A stretch of DNA of 64,000 nucleotides, taken from the NCBI GenBank assembly GCA_002483265.1, contig DLHO01000026.1:288510-352509 (forward strand), read 5' to 3'. The stretch comes from Flavobacteriales bacterium UBA7666. Lineage in GTDB: Bacteria > Bacteroidota > Bacteroidia > Flavobacteriales_D > Crocinitomicaceae. The position numbers and the translations under genes are program-made. This document shows, piece after piece, positions 8,364 through 18,900 of the stretch. The notes under the pieces were generated by a model. That model was not told the origin of the DNA and did no database searches. It worked only from the letters and a program-made list of their open reading frames with translations. Position 1 is the first letter of the stretch. The number at the start of each line of letters is the position of its first letter.

Positions 8364-10165
8364 ATCAAAATACTTATTTCTACTCGTGTGCCATCAGATG
8401 AGCCATCTGTGTTTTTTTTGTCAATAATTCGCATAGTTGCATCCAAATTGAAACGTAATTTCAAAATATCAAGTCTATCATTTGTAATATCCATCCCACG
8501 AGATTTATGTGCCGTTACTTCTAGCTGCTTAGATTTTTGCGTTGCTTCACGACCTATTCCATTATCATCGATTGAGCAATGAAGATAACCATCTTTGTCA
8601 TGAAAAGAAAGATCTAAAGTATAGAATTCATCTTTGTTTGAAAAGCCATGACGTATAGCATTCTCTACAAATGGCTGCAGAATCATTGTCGGAATGTCGA
8701 TTAAGGAAGGATCCATTGACAAGTTGGTTTCTATTCGAAATTCGAATGGATGAATGAATTGCATGTTCTCGAGATCAGAATATAAGGTAAGCATCTCTAT
8801 CTCTTCTTGTAAACTGATGGTGTCTCGCTGGGAATGTTCGAGAACAGACCTAAGTAGTGTAGAGAATTTGGTGATATACAGGTTGGCTTCTATTTCGGAA
8901 TGAATCAGAAATAGGTGTTGAATGGAACTTAAACAATTGAATATGAAATGAGGGTTCATTTGCGCCCGAAGTGCTTTTAGTTCCAGTTCCAATATACGTT
9001 GTTTGATGGATTGTTCTTTTGTCATACGCTTGGTTCTTTTCCATAAGGCGATGAGTACCATTAACAATAGAACGATGATGGAGGAAAAAAGGATGATACG
9101 GTTCTTACTACGTTCGTAAAGTACCTCATTTCTTTTTTTTTGGATGATATTACTTTTGCGTTCTATGGAAAGTGCATTTTTTGCGAGTTGGAGGTCTTTT
9201 TGATTCAAATCGTAATATGCATTCAGTTCGTTAATAGAAAGAACACTTTGGTCATTAATGAAGGATCTGTAATAAAAGCTGGCAGAGTCCTTCTGTCTGT
9301 ATGCTTCTCTTAGGTCACCTTTATTGTAATAATATTCTGCAAGTTTGTCGTAAGTTTTACTGGATACGTCACATGCTTTTAATTTTTTCGAGTAATACAA
9401 AGCTTTTTCCATATAGTAAAGCTCTTTTTTGTTGTTTCCAGCAACTTGGTGACATCTGGCAATTCCTTGAGCTATATTGATGATGTTTTTGAGACTATTG
9501 GTATGAATGAAGTAATTGTAAGCACGTTTATAATAGCTCATTGCTTTGGTGTAATCTTCTGAGATACTATATGCCAAGCCAATGTTAGCCAAGCAAACAT
9601 AAGGAGCTCGTGTTTTCATCAAATTGTATTTACCACATAATTGATACGCCTCATGATTGATTCTAATAGCCTTTTTGGGCTGGCCTTGCTGAAGGTAGAT
9701 ACTTGCATGATCTATATAAGCACTGATATAAGTATCATAATCTTTGATTTCGAATGCCAATTTTTCACATTGATGAATGTGGTATTTAGCTCTTTCGAAA
9801 TTTCCATACATTAAGTTTCCAAAACCGATTTCCTGATGTAAATGAGCCTTTAAATAGATGTTGTTTGTTTTTTCTAGTTCTTTGAGAATTTCATATGCTA
9901 AAGTAATTGTCTGGTCATAAAGCCCAATTTGACTAAGTGCTTTAACCTCTATATACCTCCAGTAATAATCGTTGCTTTGTTCAAATCGTTCACGGCTGAT
10001 CTTTAGAACATTATCTGGGCGATCATTTACCTTATTTTTCAGGTTCGTATAGGAGGTATCCAGATATTTTTTCCAAGTGCAATCGGATTGCGCATGCAAA
10101 GTGAAAATTTGCTGTGAAAATAAGACCGTTAAAAAAATAAGATACCGAGTTGGAGAGTATACCAT
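8360..10165 (-). CDS. TPR-containing LytS-type sensor histidine kinase
   Basis: 601 residues. A signal peptide (1-26, ending HAQ) is followed by an extracytoplasmic region of tetratricopeptide-like helical repeats (about 40-310), a charged coiled coil, one membrane segment (about 352-372) and a cytosolic His_kinase domain with the phospho-acceptor motif RAQMNPHFIFN (about 392-402). The ATPase has an N box (PFVENAIRHGF) and a DNGIGR G box. This architecture is common in Bacteroidota and pairs with LytTR regulators such as the overlapping downstream gene. The signal sensed is unknown. Confidence 0.92.
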   Translation of the reverse strand: MVYSPTRYLIFLTVLFSQQIFTLHAQSDCTWKKYLDTSYTNLKNKVNDRPDNVLKISRERFEQSNDYYWRYIEVKALSQIGLYDQTITLAYEILKELEKTNNIYLKAHLHQEIGFGNLMYGNFERAKYHIHQCEKLAFEIKDYDTYISAYIDHASIYLQQGQPKKAIRINHEAYQLCGKYNLMKTRAPYVCLANIGLAYSISEDYTKAMSYYKRAYNYFIHTNSLKNIINIAQGIARCHQVAGNNKKELYYMEKALYYSKKLKACDVSSKTYDKLAEYYYNKGDLREAYRQKDSASFYYRSFINDQSVLSINELNAYYDLNQKDLQLAKNALSIERKSNIIQKKRNEVLYERSKNRIILFSSIIVLLLMVLIALWKRTKRMTKEQSIKQRILELELKALRAQMNPHFIFNCLSSIQHLFLIHSEIEANLYITKFSTLLRSVLEHSQRDTISLQEEIEMLTLYSDLENMQFIHPFEFRIETNLSMDPSLIDIPTMILQPFVENAIRHGFSNKDEFYTLDLSFHDKDGYLHCSIDDNGIGREATQKSKQLEVTAHKSRGMDITNDRLDILKLRFNLDATMRIIDKKNTDGSSDGTRVEISILI

Positions 10166-10234
10166 GGGCGAAAAAACAGTAAATGTATGTTTTTGTTCAA
10201 ATAAGCAGAGTGAAAATTTCTAATACTAGTATGT

Positions 10235-10277
10235 AAAAGTCACCTGAATTACTTTGAAGTAATCAGGTGACTTTTTT
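10235..10277. terminator. Strong hairpin terminator of the PL8 lyase gene
   Basis: Perfect 13-bp arms AAAAGTCACCTGA (10235-10247) and TCAGGTGACTTTT (10263-10275) with an inner TTACT/AGTAA stem. T-rich sequence follows on either strand. It sits just beyond the stop of the minus-strand lyase gene at 10311 and would separate it from the kinase operon. Confidence 0.8.
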
Positions 10278-10310
10278 GTTTTGGTGTGTTAATTTGGGGC
10301 GGGTAACTCA

Positions 10311-13076
10311 TTAGTATTTTATAATTTTTCCGAAATGCGTCGTCTCATTATTGCTAACTGTTACTAAATAATATCCAGGTTTCAGATTACGAATATCAAT
10401 GCTGAATTTACTTCCGGATTTATTGTTCTGCGAATGAACCAGTTTACCTGTCTCATCAAACACCTGTATTTCAACAGGTGCCTTATTCGATTCAAAGTTT
10501 ATATAAAACAAGCCGTTTCCTGGATTTGGATAGATGGATAAATGATTTGGAGATATCGATGATAAAGTTCCAGCCGTAGTTGGTCGCATCAGTACGCATT
10601 CTTCACTTTTTCCATTTTTAGTGGAAAAGGTCAATGATGTTATACCGTTCTGATAATTAAGGGTAAGATCATTGGGTCCTGATTCAAGAATCCATTCATC
10701 TGAAATTTGAACAGTATTGGTTCTTTCAGCAGGATGGGAGAAATAAGCCCAAATATATAGACCGGATCCAGGATATGATTCATCATTTTCATAAATACCT
10801 AAGTTGGGGTCTGTAAGTCCTACTTTTAGATGATTGGCGTCAATTTGTTTGGTGAAAACAGCTCCTGGATACTCCATACTGATAACTGGTCCAATGTGGA
10901 TGGACGGATTACTGTAAAAAGAATGAATGGCATACACAGAGTCACTTTTGTAATGTACGGCATGAAGCGAGTCTGTCATTGCTTTAATCTCAAATAGAGA
11001 TGGAAATTGTGCTGGTAAATTATTTACAGCGGCTAAACCTCCATTGATTTGAATGCAATAAGCCAAGGAAGAATTAGTTGCATTTGTTCCATGATTGACC
11101 CAAGCTTTTGTGAAATTTCCTTGATTTGGAGTGGAGCCGTTGGGAGCAAATGATTGTTGTAAGGTTCTTGTAATGTGAAGTGAATCATTGGAAGATAAAA
11201 TGAGAAAAGTATTATTGGCTGCATCTGTAAAAGCATTCGTAGTTTGAATACCGCTATAATGATAATTTAATCCTGTTAGGGCAGTGTTTCCTAAATAGGT
11301 AGTTTGCTGAGGGGTTTGTAAAGCTGTTTGGAAAAGCGTTGTATGTACTTGATGTATAAGATCCGGATGTTCTAAATCACTCATCATACAAATGATGTAA
11401 TCGTCGAAAAAGAAACTGCTTTTTTTGACAGACATATGACCTGAAGAATTCATATCCTCGTAATCCATTCCAAATGAACCATGAATACCAAAAGTAGCAT
11501 TGACAAGGAAATCTTTTGAATTAAAAAGGCGATCTCCATTATTGTCTGTAGTAGCTATCAATTCATCTTTTGTGAGACTATAAGTGGTACTTCCAGGTCG
11601 ATGTGACCAATCCCAGCCTTCCCATTTCAACCCACTTGGATAACGAGGCATCGGATCTGTGCTATTGTAAATTTCCATGTTGCCGGCAGAATTGAAACGT
11701 CCTAAACGATTATCGGTATCGTTACCCTCATAATGCCAAACGTATTTGTTGGTTCCTTTTTGACTAATCATCCAGTTGCGGGATTTATGAATAGAGAGTC
11801 CTGCGTAAGGATAGCCAAAGGTTCCAACGGTTATAATTGTATCCGTAAGTCCTTGATTCAATACGTCAACCATGAGTTGCATTCCTCCGAGTGTGTGATA
11901 TAAGGAAACTTCGACTCCACGTTTTTTTACCAGTTTATCGGTAATAAGCGGCTGGTCTAACTGAAATAAGCGGGTAAATTCTTCTCCACACGCCTTATTG
12001 TTTACTGGATCAGATAAGTAAGACATGGAATATGCATAGGTAAGCGCCAAATTCATGTCCGTATTCGTTGGGAAACGTCCTGCAATACTACTTGTCATAT
12101 TATAGCCTAAAGTATAATTGCGGTAAGCAAGCAGTACTTCACGTATGTTTCTGGATACCTCAACGGAAAGAGTGTAATTGGTTTCATGAAGCATCCATTC
12201 TAAAATAGAGGCAACCATTATACTTGTTCCTCCATAATTGCTTGGGTAAGCTCCGCTGTGATGGAAAGTCATAAAGTCTGGCTTAATCATGTCTGCCCAT
12301 CCTGGAGCCACTTTCAGACCATTATTCAAAAAAGCAACATATCTGGTCATATCAGCAAGACGATCGGGTGAAGAGTCTTCTTGACACAATACATAGATCA
12401 GTCTTCCTTCTCCGATGGATTTGATTCCATCAGCATTGGTTCCGGTATGCGTGAAATTATAAGTTGTATTTTCAGGTGACCAAACGTATGTAAAGTTGTC
12501 GAGTGCCCCTAAATGGTGATTCAGACGGCCTGAACTAAGCAATTCCTGACGCATTAGTAATATGGAGTTGGCATAAGCAGCTGTGCGCAAGATAACATTG
12601 CCACCTAATCCGTAAGTTTCTGTTGAAGCATCATAATAATTGCCCAACGCCGAAGTCGAATTGACTCCTTTGTTTTGGATGTAATCAAAAATAGACAGAA
12701 TAGTGTTTAGAAGAGCTGTTTCCTGGTAATGAGGGTTAGGAGCTGTTGCCGGACCTGTAATATGGTAGATCTCACAAAGCTCCAATAATTTAGCACTAAT
12801 GGACCAGAATTGATTTTTGTCGTTATTATTCGTGAGATTCCATGGGGTACCGGGATTCGCTATGTCGAATCCGGTAAGATTAGAAGCCCCTGAATAACCT
12901 CCCATTATAAAATTGTAGCGAGTCATTACCTCCGGATTGGAATAATTAACGTTTGCTCCGGATAACCAGTTGAAATAGCGAGTGCGGATTAGATTTATTT
13001 CTGAATTTTGTGCCCAACTCATAGATCCGAATAACACAAATAAAACGATGTGTATAATAGTTTTCATGATTGTCAA
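10311..13076 (-). CDS. Secreted polysaccharide lyase family 8 enzyme with T9SS type A sorting domain
   Basis: 921 residues, the size of PL8 hyaluronate/chondroitin/xanthan lyases, which cleave uronic-acid polysaccharides by beta-elimination. After a signal peptide (MKTIIHIVLFVLFGSMSWAQ from a second ATG at 13067) comes an alpha-helical toroid domain with FHHSGAYPSNYG at 271-282: His272 and Tyr281 have the nine-residue spacing of the PL8 catalytic His/Tyr pair. The beta-sandwich part has WEGWDWSHRPGSTTY (about 480-494), the family W-x(3-5)-PGTT motif. The last 75 residues (SIYPNPGNG...GKIIKY) are a type A sorting domain, so export through the T9SS to the surface or medium is likely. Substrate cannot be read from sequence. 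It stands alone, without a SusC/D pair or sulfatase. Confidence 0.88.
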   Translation of the reverse strand: MTIMKTIIHIVLFVLFGSMSWAQNSEINLIRTRYFNWLSGANVNYSNPEVMTRYNFIMGGYSGASNLTGFDIANPGTPWNLTNNNDKNQFWSISAKLLELCEIYHITGPATAPNPHYQETALLNTILSIFDYIQNKGVNSTSALGNYYDASTETYGLGGNVILRTAAYANSILLMRQELLSSGRLNHHLGALDNFTYVWSPENTTYNFTHTGTNADGIKSIGEGRLIYVLCQEDSSPDRLADMTRYVAFLNNGLKVAPGWADMIKPDFMTFHHSGAYPSNYGGTSIMVASILEWMLHETNYTLSVEVSRNIREVLLAYRNYTLGYNMTSSIAGRFPTNTDMNLALTYAYSMSYLSDPVNNKACGEEFTRLFQLDQPLITDKLVKKRGVEVSLYHTLGGMQLMVDVLNQGLTDTIITVGTFGYPYAGLSIHKSRNWMISQKGTNKYVWHYEGNDTDNRLGRFNSAGNMEIYNSTDPMPRYPSGLKWEGWDWSHRPGSTTYSLTKDELIATTDNNGDRLFNSKDFLVNATFGIHGSFGMDYEDMNSSGHMSVKKSSFFFDDYIICMMSDLEHPDLIHQVHTTLFQTALQTPQQTTYLGNTALTGLNYHYSGIQTTNAFTDAANNTFLILSSNDSLHITRTLQQSFAPNGSTPNQGNFTKAWVNHGTNATNSSLAYCIQINGGLAAVNNLPAQFPSLFEIKAMTDSLHAVHYKSDSVYAIHSFYSNPSIHIGPVISMEYPGAVFTKQIDANHLKVGLTDPNLGIYENDESYPGSGLYIWAYFSHPAERTNTVQISDEWILESGPNDLTLNYQNGITSLTFSTKNGKSEECVLMRPTTAGTLSSISPNHLSIYPNPGNGLFYINFESNKAPVEIQVFDETGKLVHSQNNKSGSKFSIDIRNLKPGYYLVTVSNNETTHFGKIIKY

Positions 13077-13288
13077 GTATTGTATTTTTGTTTGAATGTA
13101 TGCAAAAACAACTGTATTGATAGAGTTGAATTCAGACTGATTAATCGATTTAGTAATGGTTTGTAATAGGTGATGCGAAATCAGGTATAAGTGATGGATT
13201 TTAATAGGTGTGGTTTTCTGTTTTGCGATAAGATCGGTTTAAAAAAATAGTATAAGTGTAAGTTTTTAGATAAGAATCGAGCAAGGGA

Positions 13289-13351
13289 TCCGTTTCGAAA
13301 TCCAGCCCCAAAGGCGATGTACAGGATGTAGATTACGAAGAAATAAAATAA
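13289..13351 (+). pseudogene. Orphan C-terminal fragment of a DUF4834-like gene
   Basis: Reads SVSKSSPKGDVQDVDYEEIK then a stop, matching the last 19 residues of the gene at 7223-7495. Over 54 bp only two bases differ, both at third positions (CAG for CAA, GAT for GAC), followed by an Ile for Val change and one extra Lys. No start codon, membrane segment or other part of the gene precedes it. It is a remnant left by duplication or recombination. Confidence 0.85.
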
Positions 13352-13387
13352 GTAGGGGCAGAAAATTTTCCGCCCCTACTTATTTTT
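13351..13387. terminator. Bidirectional hairpin terminator
   Basis: Arms AGTAGGGGC (13351-13359) and GCCCCTACT (13372-13380) enclose a self-complementary GAAAATTTTC; TATTTTT follows on the plus strand and the minus side is also T-rich. It lies after the orphan gene tail and after the convergent alpha/beta hydrolase gene. The GTAGGGGC core looks like a dispersed palindrome type. Confidence 0.7.
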
Positions 13388-13399
13388 GAACCCATTGAA

Positions 13400-14173
13400 C
13401 TATTGAACATTTTCTATCCAGTTTAATACGTATCCAGCAACTTCTTCCCATCCTTTTTCTCCTGCAATAAAGTGGCTTCTTCCTGCAAAAGATTTGAAAT
13501 CTACTTTGCTGTTTTTGTCCTTGTAAGATCCTGCAATCTTTTTGGTGAAAGCAGCAGGGAAGATCGTGTCATTTTCACCTCCAATGAATAACAGCGGATT
13601 GTGAGCTTTCTTGAAATCAATTTTCGCAAACGTTTTCAAAAGAGTATCTCGTGCAATTTTGCGGCTTTCAGGTGTTGCTATTTCATCGTAAAATGAATCA
13701 CTTTCGCTTTTTGTGTAATTATTGAAGAATGCTTGGTGATACCATTCTCTTGTTCCCATATAAGCAGATCCGCCTTTGAATGGATTTACAACTGGTAGCA
13801 CCGTTTTGATTGTTTGCCATGGAGCAAATACATTTTTGGGAGGAGCTCCATCGATGCTAACACCGGCAACAGCTTTATCCAATTCTATGAGTTTCTGAAC
13901 AACTAATCCGGCTAGTGAATGCCCGATAACGATTGGTTTTTCAGGAAGCGTATCGATTAATTTTACAATGTTCATCACCACATCTTCAAATCCAACTTTA
14001 GTCAGTTCAGGATGAATGTTTTTCCGAAGATCTGCCGGATTTCCTTCATGACCCGGGTTTGCCGGAGTGTGAACAGTGTATCCTTGATTTTCGAAGTAAG
14101 TTTTCCAGTTTGTCCAGCTTGTGTTGTTTACAAATAATCCGTGGATTAATACGATTGTTTTTGACGTTTTCAT
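13400..14173 (-). CDS. Alpha/beta hydrolase
   Basis: 257 residues with the alpha/beta hydrolase fold pattern: IVLIHGLFVNNTSW near the N-terminus (oxyanion HG), nucleophile elbow GHSLAG (Ser about 97), an acidic residue in FIGGENDTIFP (about 205) and the catalytic His in GRSHFIAGEKGWEEV (about 237). No signal peptide, so probably cytosolic. The substrate is unknown; relatives are annotated as esterases or non-haem chloroperoxidase-like hydrolases. It is a single gene between the terminator at 13351 and the Crp-like gene. Confidence 0.85.
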   Translation of the reverse strand: MKTSKTIVLIHGLFVNNTSWTNWKTYFENQGYTVHTPANPGHEGNPADLRKNIHPELTKVGFEDVVMNIVKLIDTLPEKPIVIGHSLAGLVVQKLIELDKAVAGVSIDGAPPKNVFAPWQTIKTVLPVVNPFKGGSAYMGTREWYHQAFFNNYTKSESDSFYDEIATPESRKIARDTLLKTFAKIDFKKAHNPLLFIGGENDTIFPAAFTKKIAGSYKDKNSKVDFKSFAGRSHFIAGEKGWEEVAGYVLNWIENVQ

Positions 14174-14349
14174 GACTTTTTCATTTAGTGCTCTGACGTT
14201 TTATCATCAGTGGCTGTTTCTTATATGACAAAGTTGCATGCTTTCAATCGCAATAATTTTAACTCAGGTTAAAATCGTTCAATTAAATGAAGTTCGTAAA
14301 AACGCGAATTCTGGAATTTGCGAATTCTCAATTACTTAATCCGGTTATT

Positions 14350-14940
14350 TTATTTTCCGGAAAGCCTTTTTCGAATACGGCTCAAAGATGGCCCTTGAAT
14401 ACCTAAATAGGAGGAAATATGATACAAAGGAACGTTATTAAAGATATTCGGGTGATGCTTAATCAAATCCAAATAGCGTTCTTCCGGAGTTTTAAACAGA
14501 AAACTTTCACTTCGTTCCATTGCCACATTGAATGCTTCCTGAGCTAATAAGCGACCGAATCGTTCCCATTGATGTGATTTTTGGTATAAGGACAACAAAT
14601 CCACAATGTTGATGTAGATAATCGTAGAATCCGTCATTGCCTGAGTATGATAATCACAAGGAATTTGATTGATAAAGCTTTTAAAAGAAACCACAAATTG
14701 ATCGGAAGAATACAGGAATACATTTTTCTCTTCGCCGGTTTTTTCTTCAATAATATAAGAGCGAAATGTTCCATCAATGATAAAACCCAGATTTTTACAG
14801 ATTTGATGTCTTTCGTTATAAGATTCGCCCTTTTTGAAATCGCGTTCTTTCCAGAATGAGAGAGAAGATTGAAACTCTTCGTCACTCATTTTTGCAAATG
14901 AAGTAATTGCAAATGCTAATTTTTCAATGGCTGTCATCAA
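14350..14940 (-). CDS. Crp/Fnr-family transcriptional regulator
   Basis: 196 residues. A cyclic-nucleotide-binding-like beta-roll (about 25-120, including GESYNERHQICKNLGFIIDGTFRSY) is followed by a long dimerisation helix and a winged helix-turn-helix near the end (YHISSYLGIQGPSLSRIRKRL, DNA-recognition helix about 178-192). The Arg-Ala cAMP signature of CRP is absent, as in most Bacteroidota members, so the ligand is unknown. It follows the membrane-protein gene by 13 bp on the same strand and is probably co-transcribed with it. Confidence 0.88.
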   Translation of the reverse strand: MMTAIEKLAFAITSFAKMSDEEFQSSLSFWKERDFKKGESYNERHQICKNLGFIIDGTFRSYIIEEKTGEEKNVFLYSSDQFVVSFKSFINQIPCDYHTQAMTDSTIIYINIVDLLSLYQKSHQWERFGRLLAQEAFNVAMERSESFLFKTPEERYLDLIKHHPNIFNNVPLYHISSYLGIQGPSLSRIRKRLSGK

Positions 14941-14953
14941 TACAAAATAAGGA

Positions 14954-15757
14954 TTATTTCCCGATGGAAAAGAACTCTTCGAATAATTCCATCAACATTT
15001 TTTTGACCTCTTTTTGGGGTTTAATAGGTGGATCATACAATGTTACGTCATAAATAAGAACTTTCAGGTTTTCATTCTTTTCCTTCACACCAATATGCAT
15101 CGATTCAACATTCAGCCCATCCTTGATTTCGAAATTCTGCAAGATGTAATAATGGTAATCACTTGGTTTTCTTGGTGGTGCTGCATCCGCATTTTTTTCA
15201 AATTTCAGATTACTCAATGAAAGATAGTTCAGAAAATCAGCCTGAGTTACTTTTTTGAGCTTGAAGGATTCGTGGATAATGTATTTCTGAGAGTTGTCAT
15301 AAGCTCTGATATTTCCCCCTTTGGAAGTGGCAGAAATAGCGAAAACAGTAAGTAATAATAGGGGAGTGACAACCCAGCGGTTTTTTGGAAGAGAAAGTTG
15401 TTTAGGCTGATAAAAATAAGCCGGAATCAAAACAGCCAGACAAAACAGGTCCGTATAATCAACCTTGCGTTCAATGCGATAGAATCCGAAAAGTTCATTC
15501 CAATTCTGGATAAATCCGCCACTCAAGAAAGATTTCCACCAGCAAAAAATCAGCGCAGTAGTGATAAAAATCAGCGCCTTAAAACGACTTCCGAAAAGAA
15601 AGATGAAAAAGAAAACAAAGACCACTAAACCGGACAAATCAGACAGTTTTCCACTTAGAATAGAAGGAAATGCTGCCTTCAGATAAAAATCATTCAAAAG
15701 CAACGCGAATAGTGCGAATAGAAACACCTGGTTCAATAAGTAGTAACTGTTTTTCAC
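14954..15757 (-). CDS. Polytopic membrane protein, unknown function
   Basis: 267 residues: about four or five hydrophobic segments in the first 150 residues (8-28, 42-63, 64-80, 105-120, 130-146), with SGKLSDLSGLVVF between the first two, then a soluble domain (about 155-267) predicted outside the cytosol. The LSGKLSDLSGL pattern recurs in uncharacterised bacterial membrane proteins, but I know no function. It lies 13 bp upstream of the Crp-like gene, so they may form an operon. A family A inverted repeat precedes it. Confidence 0.6.
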   Translation of the reverse strand: MKNSYYLLNQVFLFALFALLLNDFYLKAAFPSILSGKLSDLSGLVVFVFFFIFLFGSRFKALIFITTALIFCWWKSFLSGGFIQNWNELFGFYRIERKVDYTDLFCLAVLIPAYFYQPKQLSLPKNRWVVTPLLLLTVFAISATSKGGNIRAYDNSQKYIIHESFKLKKVTQADFLNYLSLSNLKFEKNADAAPPRKPSDYHYYILQNFEIKDGLNVESMHIGVKEKNENLKVLIYDVTLYDPPIKPQKEVKKMLMELFEEFFSIGK

Positions 15758-15775
15758 GAAGTTAATTTAGAAAAT

Positions 15776-15844
15776 AATTATCAATTATAAATGGTTTAAT
15801 GATCAAGAGGAGAATTCCTTCTTGATCATTAATAATTGATAATT
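15776..15844. repeat. AT-rich inverted repeat, family A copy 2
   Basis: Perfect outer arms AATTATCAATTA (15776-15787) and TAATTGATAATT (15833-15844), with an inner perfect pair AATGATCAAG/CTTGATCATT. It sits between two minus-strand genes and could fold into a long hairpin in the transcript of the upstream T9SS gene. Confidence 0.75.
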
Positions 15845-15905
15845 TTTTCAATCACCAATGGAATAAACTTTCCGGTCTCACTCCTTGCTTTAGCTCGAAT
15901 GATCC

Positions 15906-18900
15906 CTAATCTTTTCCGTAAACATGAATGAACCCTTGTTTCACATAACTCGGTTCTTTGATTCCCTTCGGATAATACACATAAAAATAAACACCATCCG
16001 AAGCACCATTTCCATCCCAGTCATTCAGATAAGGGCTTGCTTCAAACATTCTGTTGCCCCAGCGATTGATAATGATAATCGTATTCCCTAATTGAGAATA
16101 AGCATCATCAATGATAAAGAAGTCATTGATTCCGTCACCATTCGGAGTAATGATATTTGGAAGATCATCATCACAATTTACAGCATGAACAACCAAGGTG
16201 TCAGAACCTACACAACCAGCTGGCGTAACCACATTCAGGATCAGTTCCTGGTCAAAAGTGATTGGAATACTCGTACTGTTTCCGTAAGTTGTCCAGTAAT
16301 AAGTGTTTGCATCATTTGGGAAGTAGAATGTATAAATGTCATTCGCACAGAAAACCGTATCAGGTAAAATGTCCAGACTTGGAACCGGTGATAAAGGAAC
16401 GAAAATGGTATCCATATAAACGCAGCCCATGTCATCCCAGGTACGCAGATAGAAGTTTCCGGAATTTTGCTGACTCAAAGTAAATGAAAGCGGATTGTTG
16501 GATGAATTTCCAAAAGGAGTGATCCAAAGCACACTGTCTGAAGTGGTGCTTGCAGTTAGATTTCCACTTGTTCCCGGACAATAATTCGGGAAGTTGATGT
16601 TCTCAGTAAGATTGTAATTAGACGTGTTTACAATCAATGTTGCTGTTTGTGTCTGACAACCAAATTCGTCTATAGCAGTTACCGTAATCGGCGTATAGGT
16701 CAGGTTTCCATAAACAGTTAATTCATCGTCATTGATCGTTCCGAAACCTCCGGTCCAAACAACAGAAGTGAGATTGTTATTCGTTAAGAAAGCCGTTTCC
16801 GAATCAAAGAAACAGATGTTCAGGGTGTCATCATCAAGTTGAAGAACTGCAGGAGAAATGATAGCAACACTATCGAATTGTATCGTACTAAAACAGGCAT
16901 TGGAAAATTCAACAGAGAATACGTTATTGGCGTTCAATGATGCAAACGGAATCGTAATCGGATTGGCTGATCCCAAAGAAACTCCGTTTGAGAACCATTC
17001 GATATTATCCGTTGTATTGACATAAAAAACACCGTTTTCATTAATACAAAGATTTGAATCTCCAATAATGTCAGCTAATGCCGGTGGTACAGCAAGTGTA
17101 ACCGAAACCAATGAATAACTGAATCCGCAAATGCTGTTAGGTGCAGTATGAGAAATCAGGAAACTGGTGTCTTGCTGCACATTGGTCAGATTTACTGTTG
17201 TTCCGGTGTAAATAGGAGTTGTGTCCAATGAATACCAAACAATCGTACTTGCATTGGAGAGTGTCACGTCGTCTCCCGGACAAATAGTTTGAGAGGCAAT
17301 CGTCGGTGGCGCGCTTCCCGGAACATTGATAATTGAAATAGCATTGGTTTGCGCAGTGCATCCCACCGCATTTGTTACCAATGCAGAATAAGTTCCGGTT
17401 GTAATTGTAGCATAAGTATTTCCCGTTACTTCTCCATCCGTCCATTCATAACTTCCGGCAGCATAAGAGCCTGTAAATACAGCAGTATCACCAAAACACA
17501 ATACTGAATCACTTACGGAAATTGAAGCGGTAAAAGAACCATTAATGATCACAACAGTGTCTGCTACGGTTATTCCGCATTGGGTGATTTGTACGATATA
17601 AGTTCCCGGTATATTCGTTGAAATGTGATCACTCGTAGAACCATTATTCCATTGAAATACAGCATTTCCGGAATAACTGATTTGGATATCAACAATTTCA
17701 TTGCTGCAAATGGTGGAGCTTGGTGAAACGGAGATAGAAGGGGTTGAATACTCAAATACTTCGAAAGGAGGAGTTGTTAGAATACAGCCTTCTGCATCCG
17801 TAACGTTACAAACATAACTTCCAATTTGGTCTGTATAACATTGGGATGTCGTTGATAATGTATCTCCGTTCGGACCAAACCACATGTAAGAAACAAAGAC
17901 ATTCGGAACGGTCATTAATAAGGAGTCCAAAGGACAAATCACGGCATCTCCCGGTGATGTAATATTGGGAGCAACTTTTATACCCACGTAATGGTTGAAT
18001 GAGAAAAACGAACTGCAACCCGTTACGGAATCTTCAATGACTCCGGTGTAATTATACCAACCGGGTGCATTGACCTCAATACTATCCGCATTGTTATTCC
18101 ACAAAATATTGGATCCTGTCCATTGAAGGTTCGGATTCGGATTCGTGGCGACTAAAAAGGTTGTTTCGTTAGGACAGAGTAGATTTCCTCCCGAGATAGT
18201 TGTTCCCCAAGTGGGAACCGGATTGACCTTAATGTAAAATTGTTTTGTAGCAAGATAAATGGTTGTATCTGTTCCACAGATGTTGTCAAAACCTTTGATG
18301 ACTTTGCAGGTGACGGTATACCATCCGGTTGTTCCCGGGTTGAAAACTGTGGAAGCGGTATCGTAATTGATATAAGGATTCCCGTTAATTGTCCAGATTA
18401 CAGTATCAATTGGCGGATAAACAGAAGGGTAGAAATTTCCACCCGGATTGATGATCAAATCGATACCGTGAAACTCTACGGGCACATTTTGACAAATTTC
18501 AATGGAATCACCGCTAAGATTAGTTGTATTCATAGCAATTGAAAGCGAAATACTGTCCGGAGGATCTGCTTCATCTTGTTGGAAGGTAAAACTTCCTATG
18601 TTGAGACAATATTGATTGGTGACCTGAACAAAGTACTGATATTCCTGATTTAGATTGTGCGGTCCAACACCATTAAATGAAACGACATTTCCTACGGTTG
18701 TAAGTGTAGAACCCGGATCTAAATTGGTGTAATTAATAATCGCACCTTCAGGATAACAAAAATGGTAATTGTTATATTGAGGTCCGGGATTATTTATATT
18801 GATTCCGTGATCATCCGTTAATAATGGAAGATTTGGCGTAGGTTCCTTGATTGCATAGATTGAATCCATATCCATGTAACATTGATCATCTCGTTCATGC

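Larger units (their letters stand above)
13077..13399. other. Intergenic region with duplicated gene tail
   Basis: 323 bp upstream of the PL8 lyase gene. The part next to the lyase (13077-13288) is AT-rich and shows no gene and no clear TAnnTTTG promoter to my eye. The rest holds the duplicated DUF4834-like tail (13289-13351) and a strong hairpin (13351-13387). Confidence 0.6.

Noticed and set aside
15845..15905. Protein-like peptide (IIRAKARSETGKFIPLVIEK) on the minus strand after the large T9SS gene
   Set aside because: It is only about 20 residues, lacks a start codon and family match, and could arise by chance.
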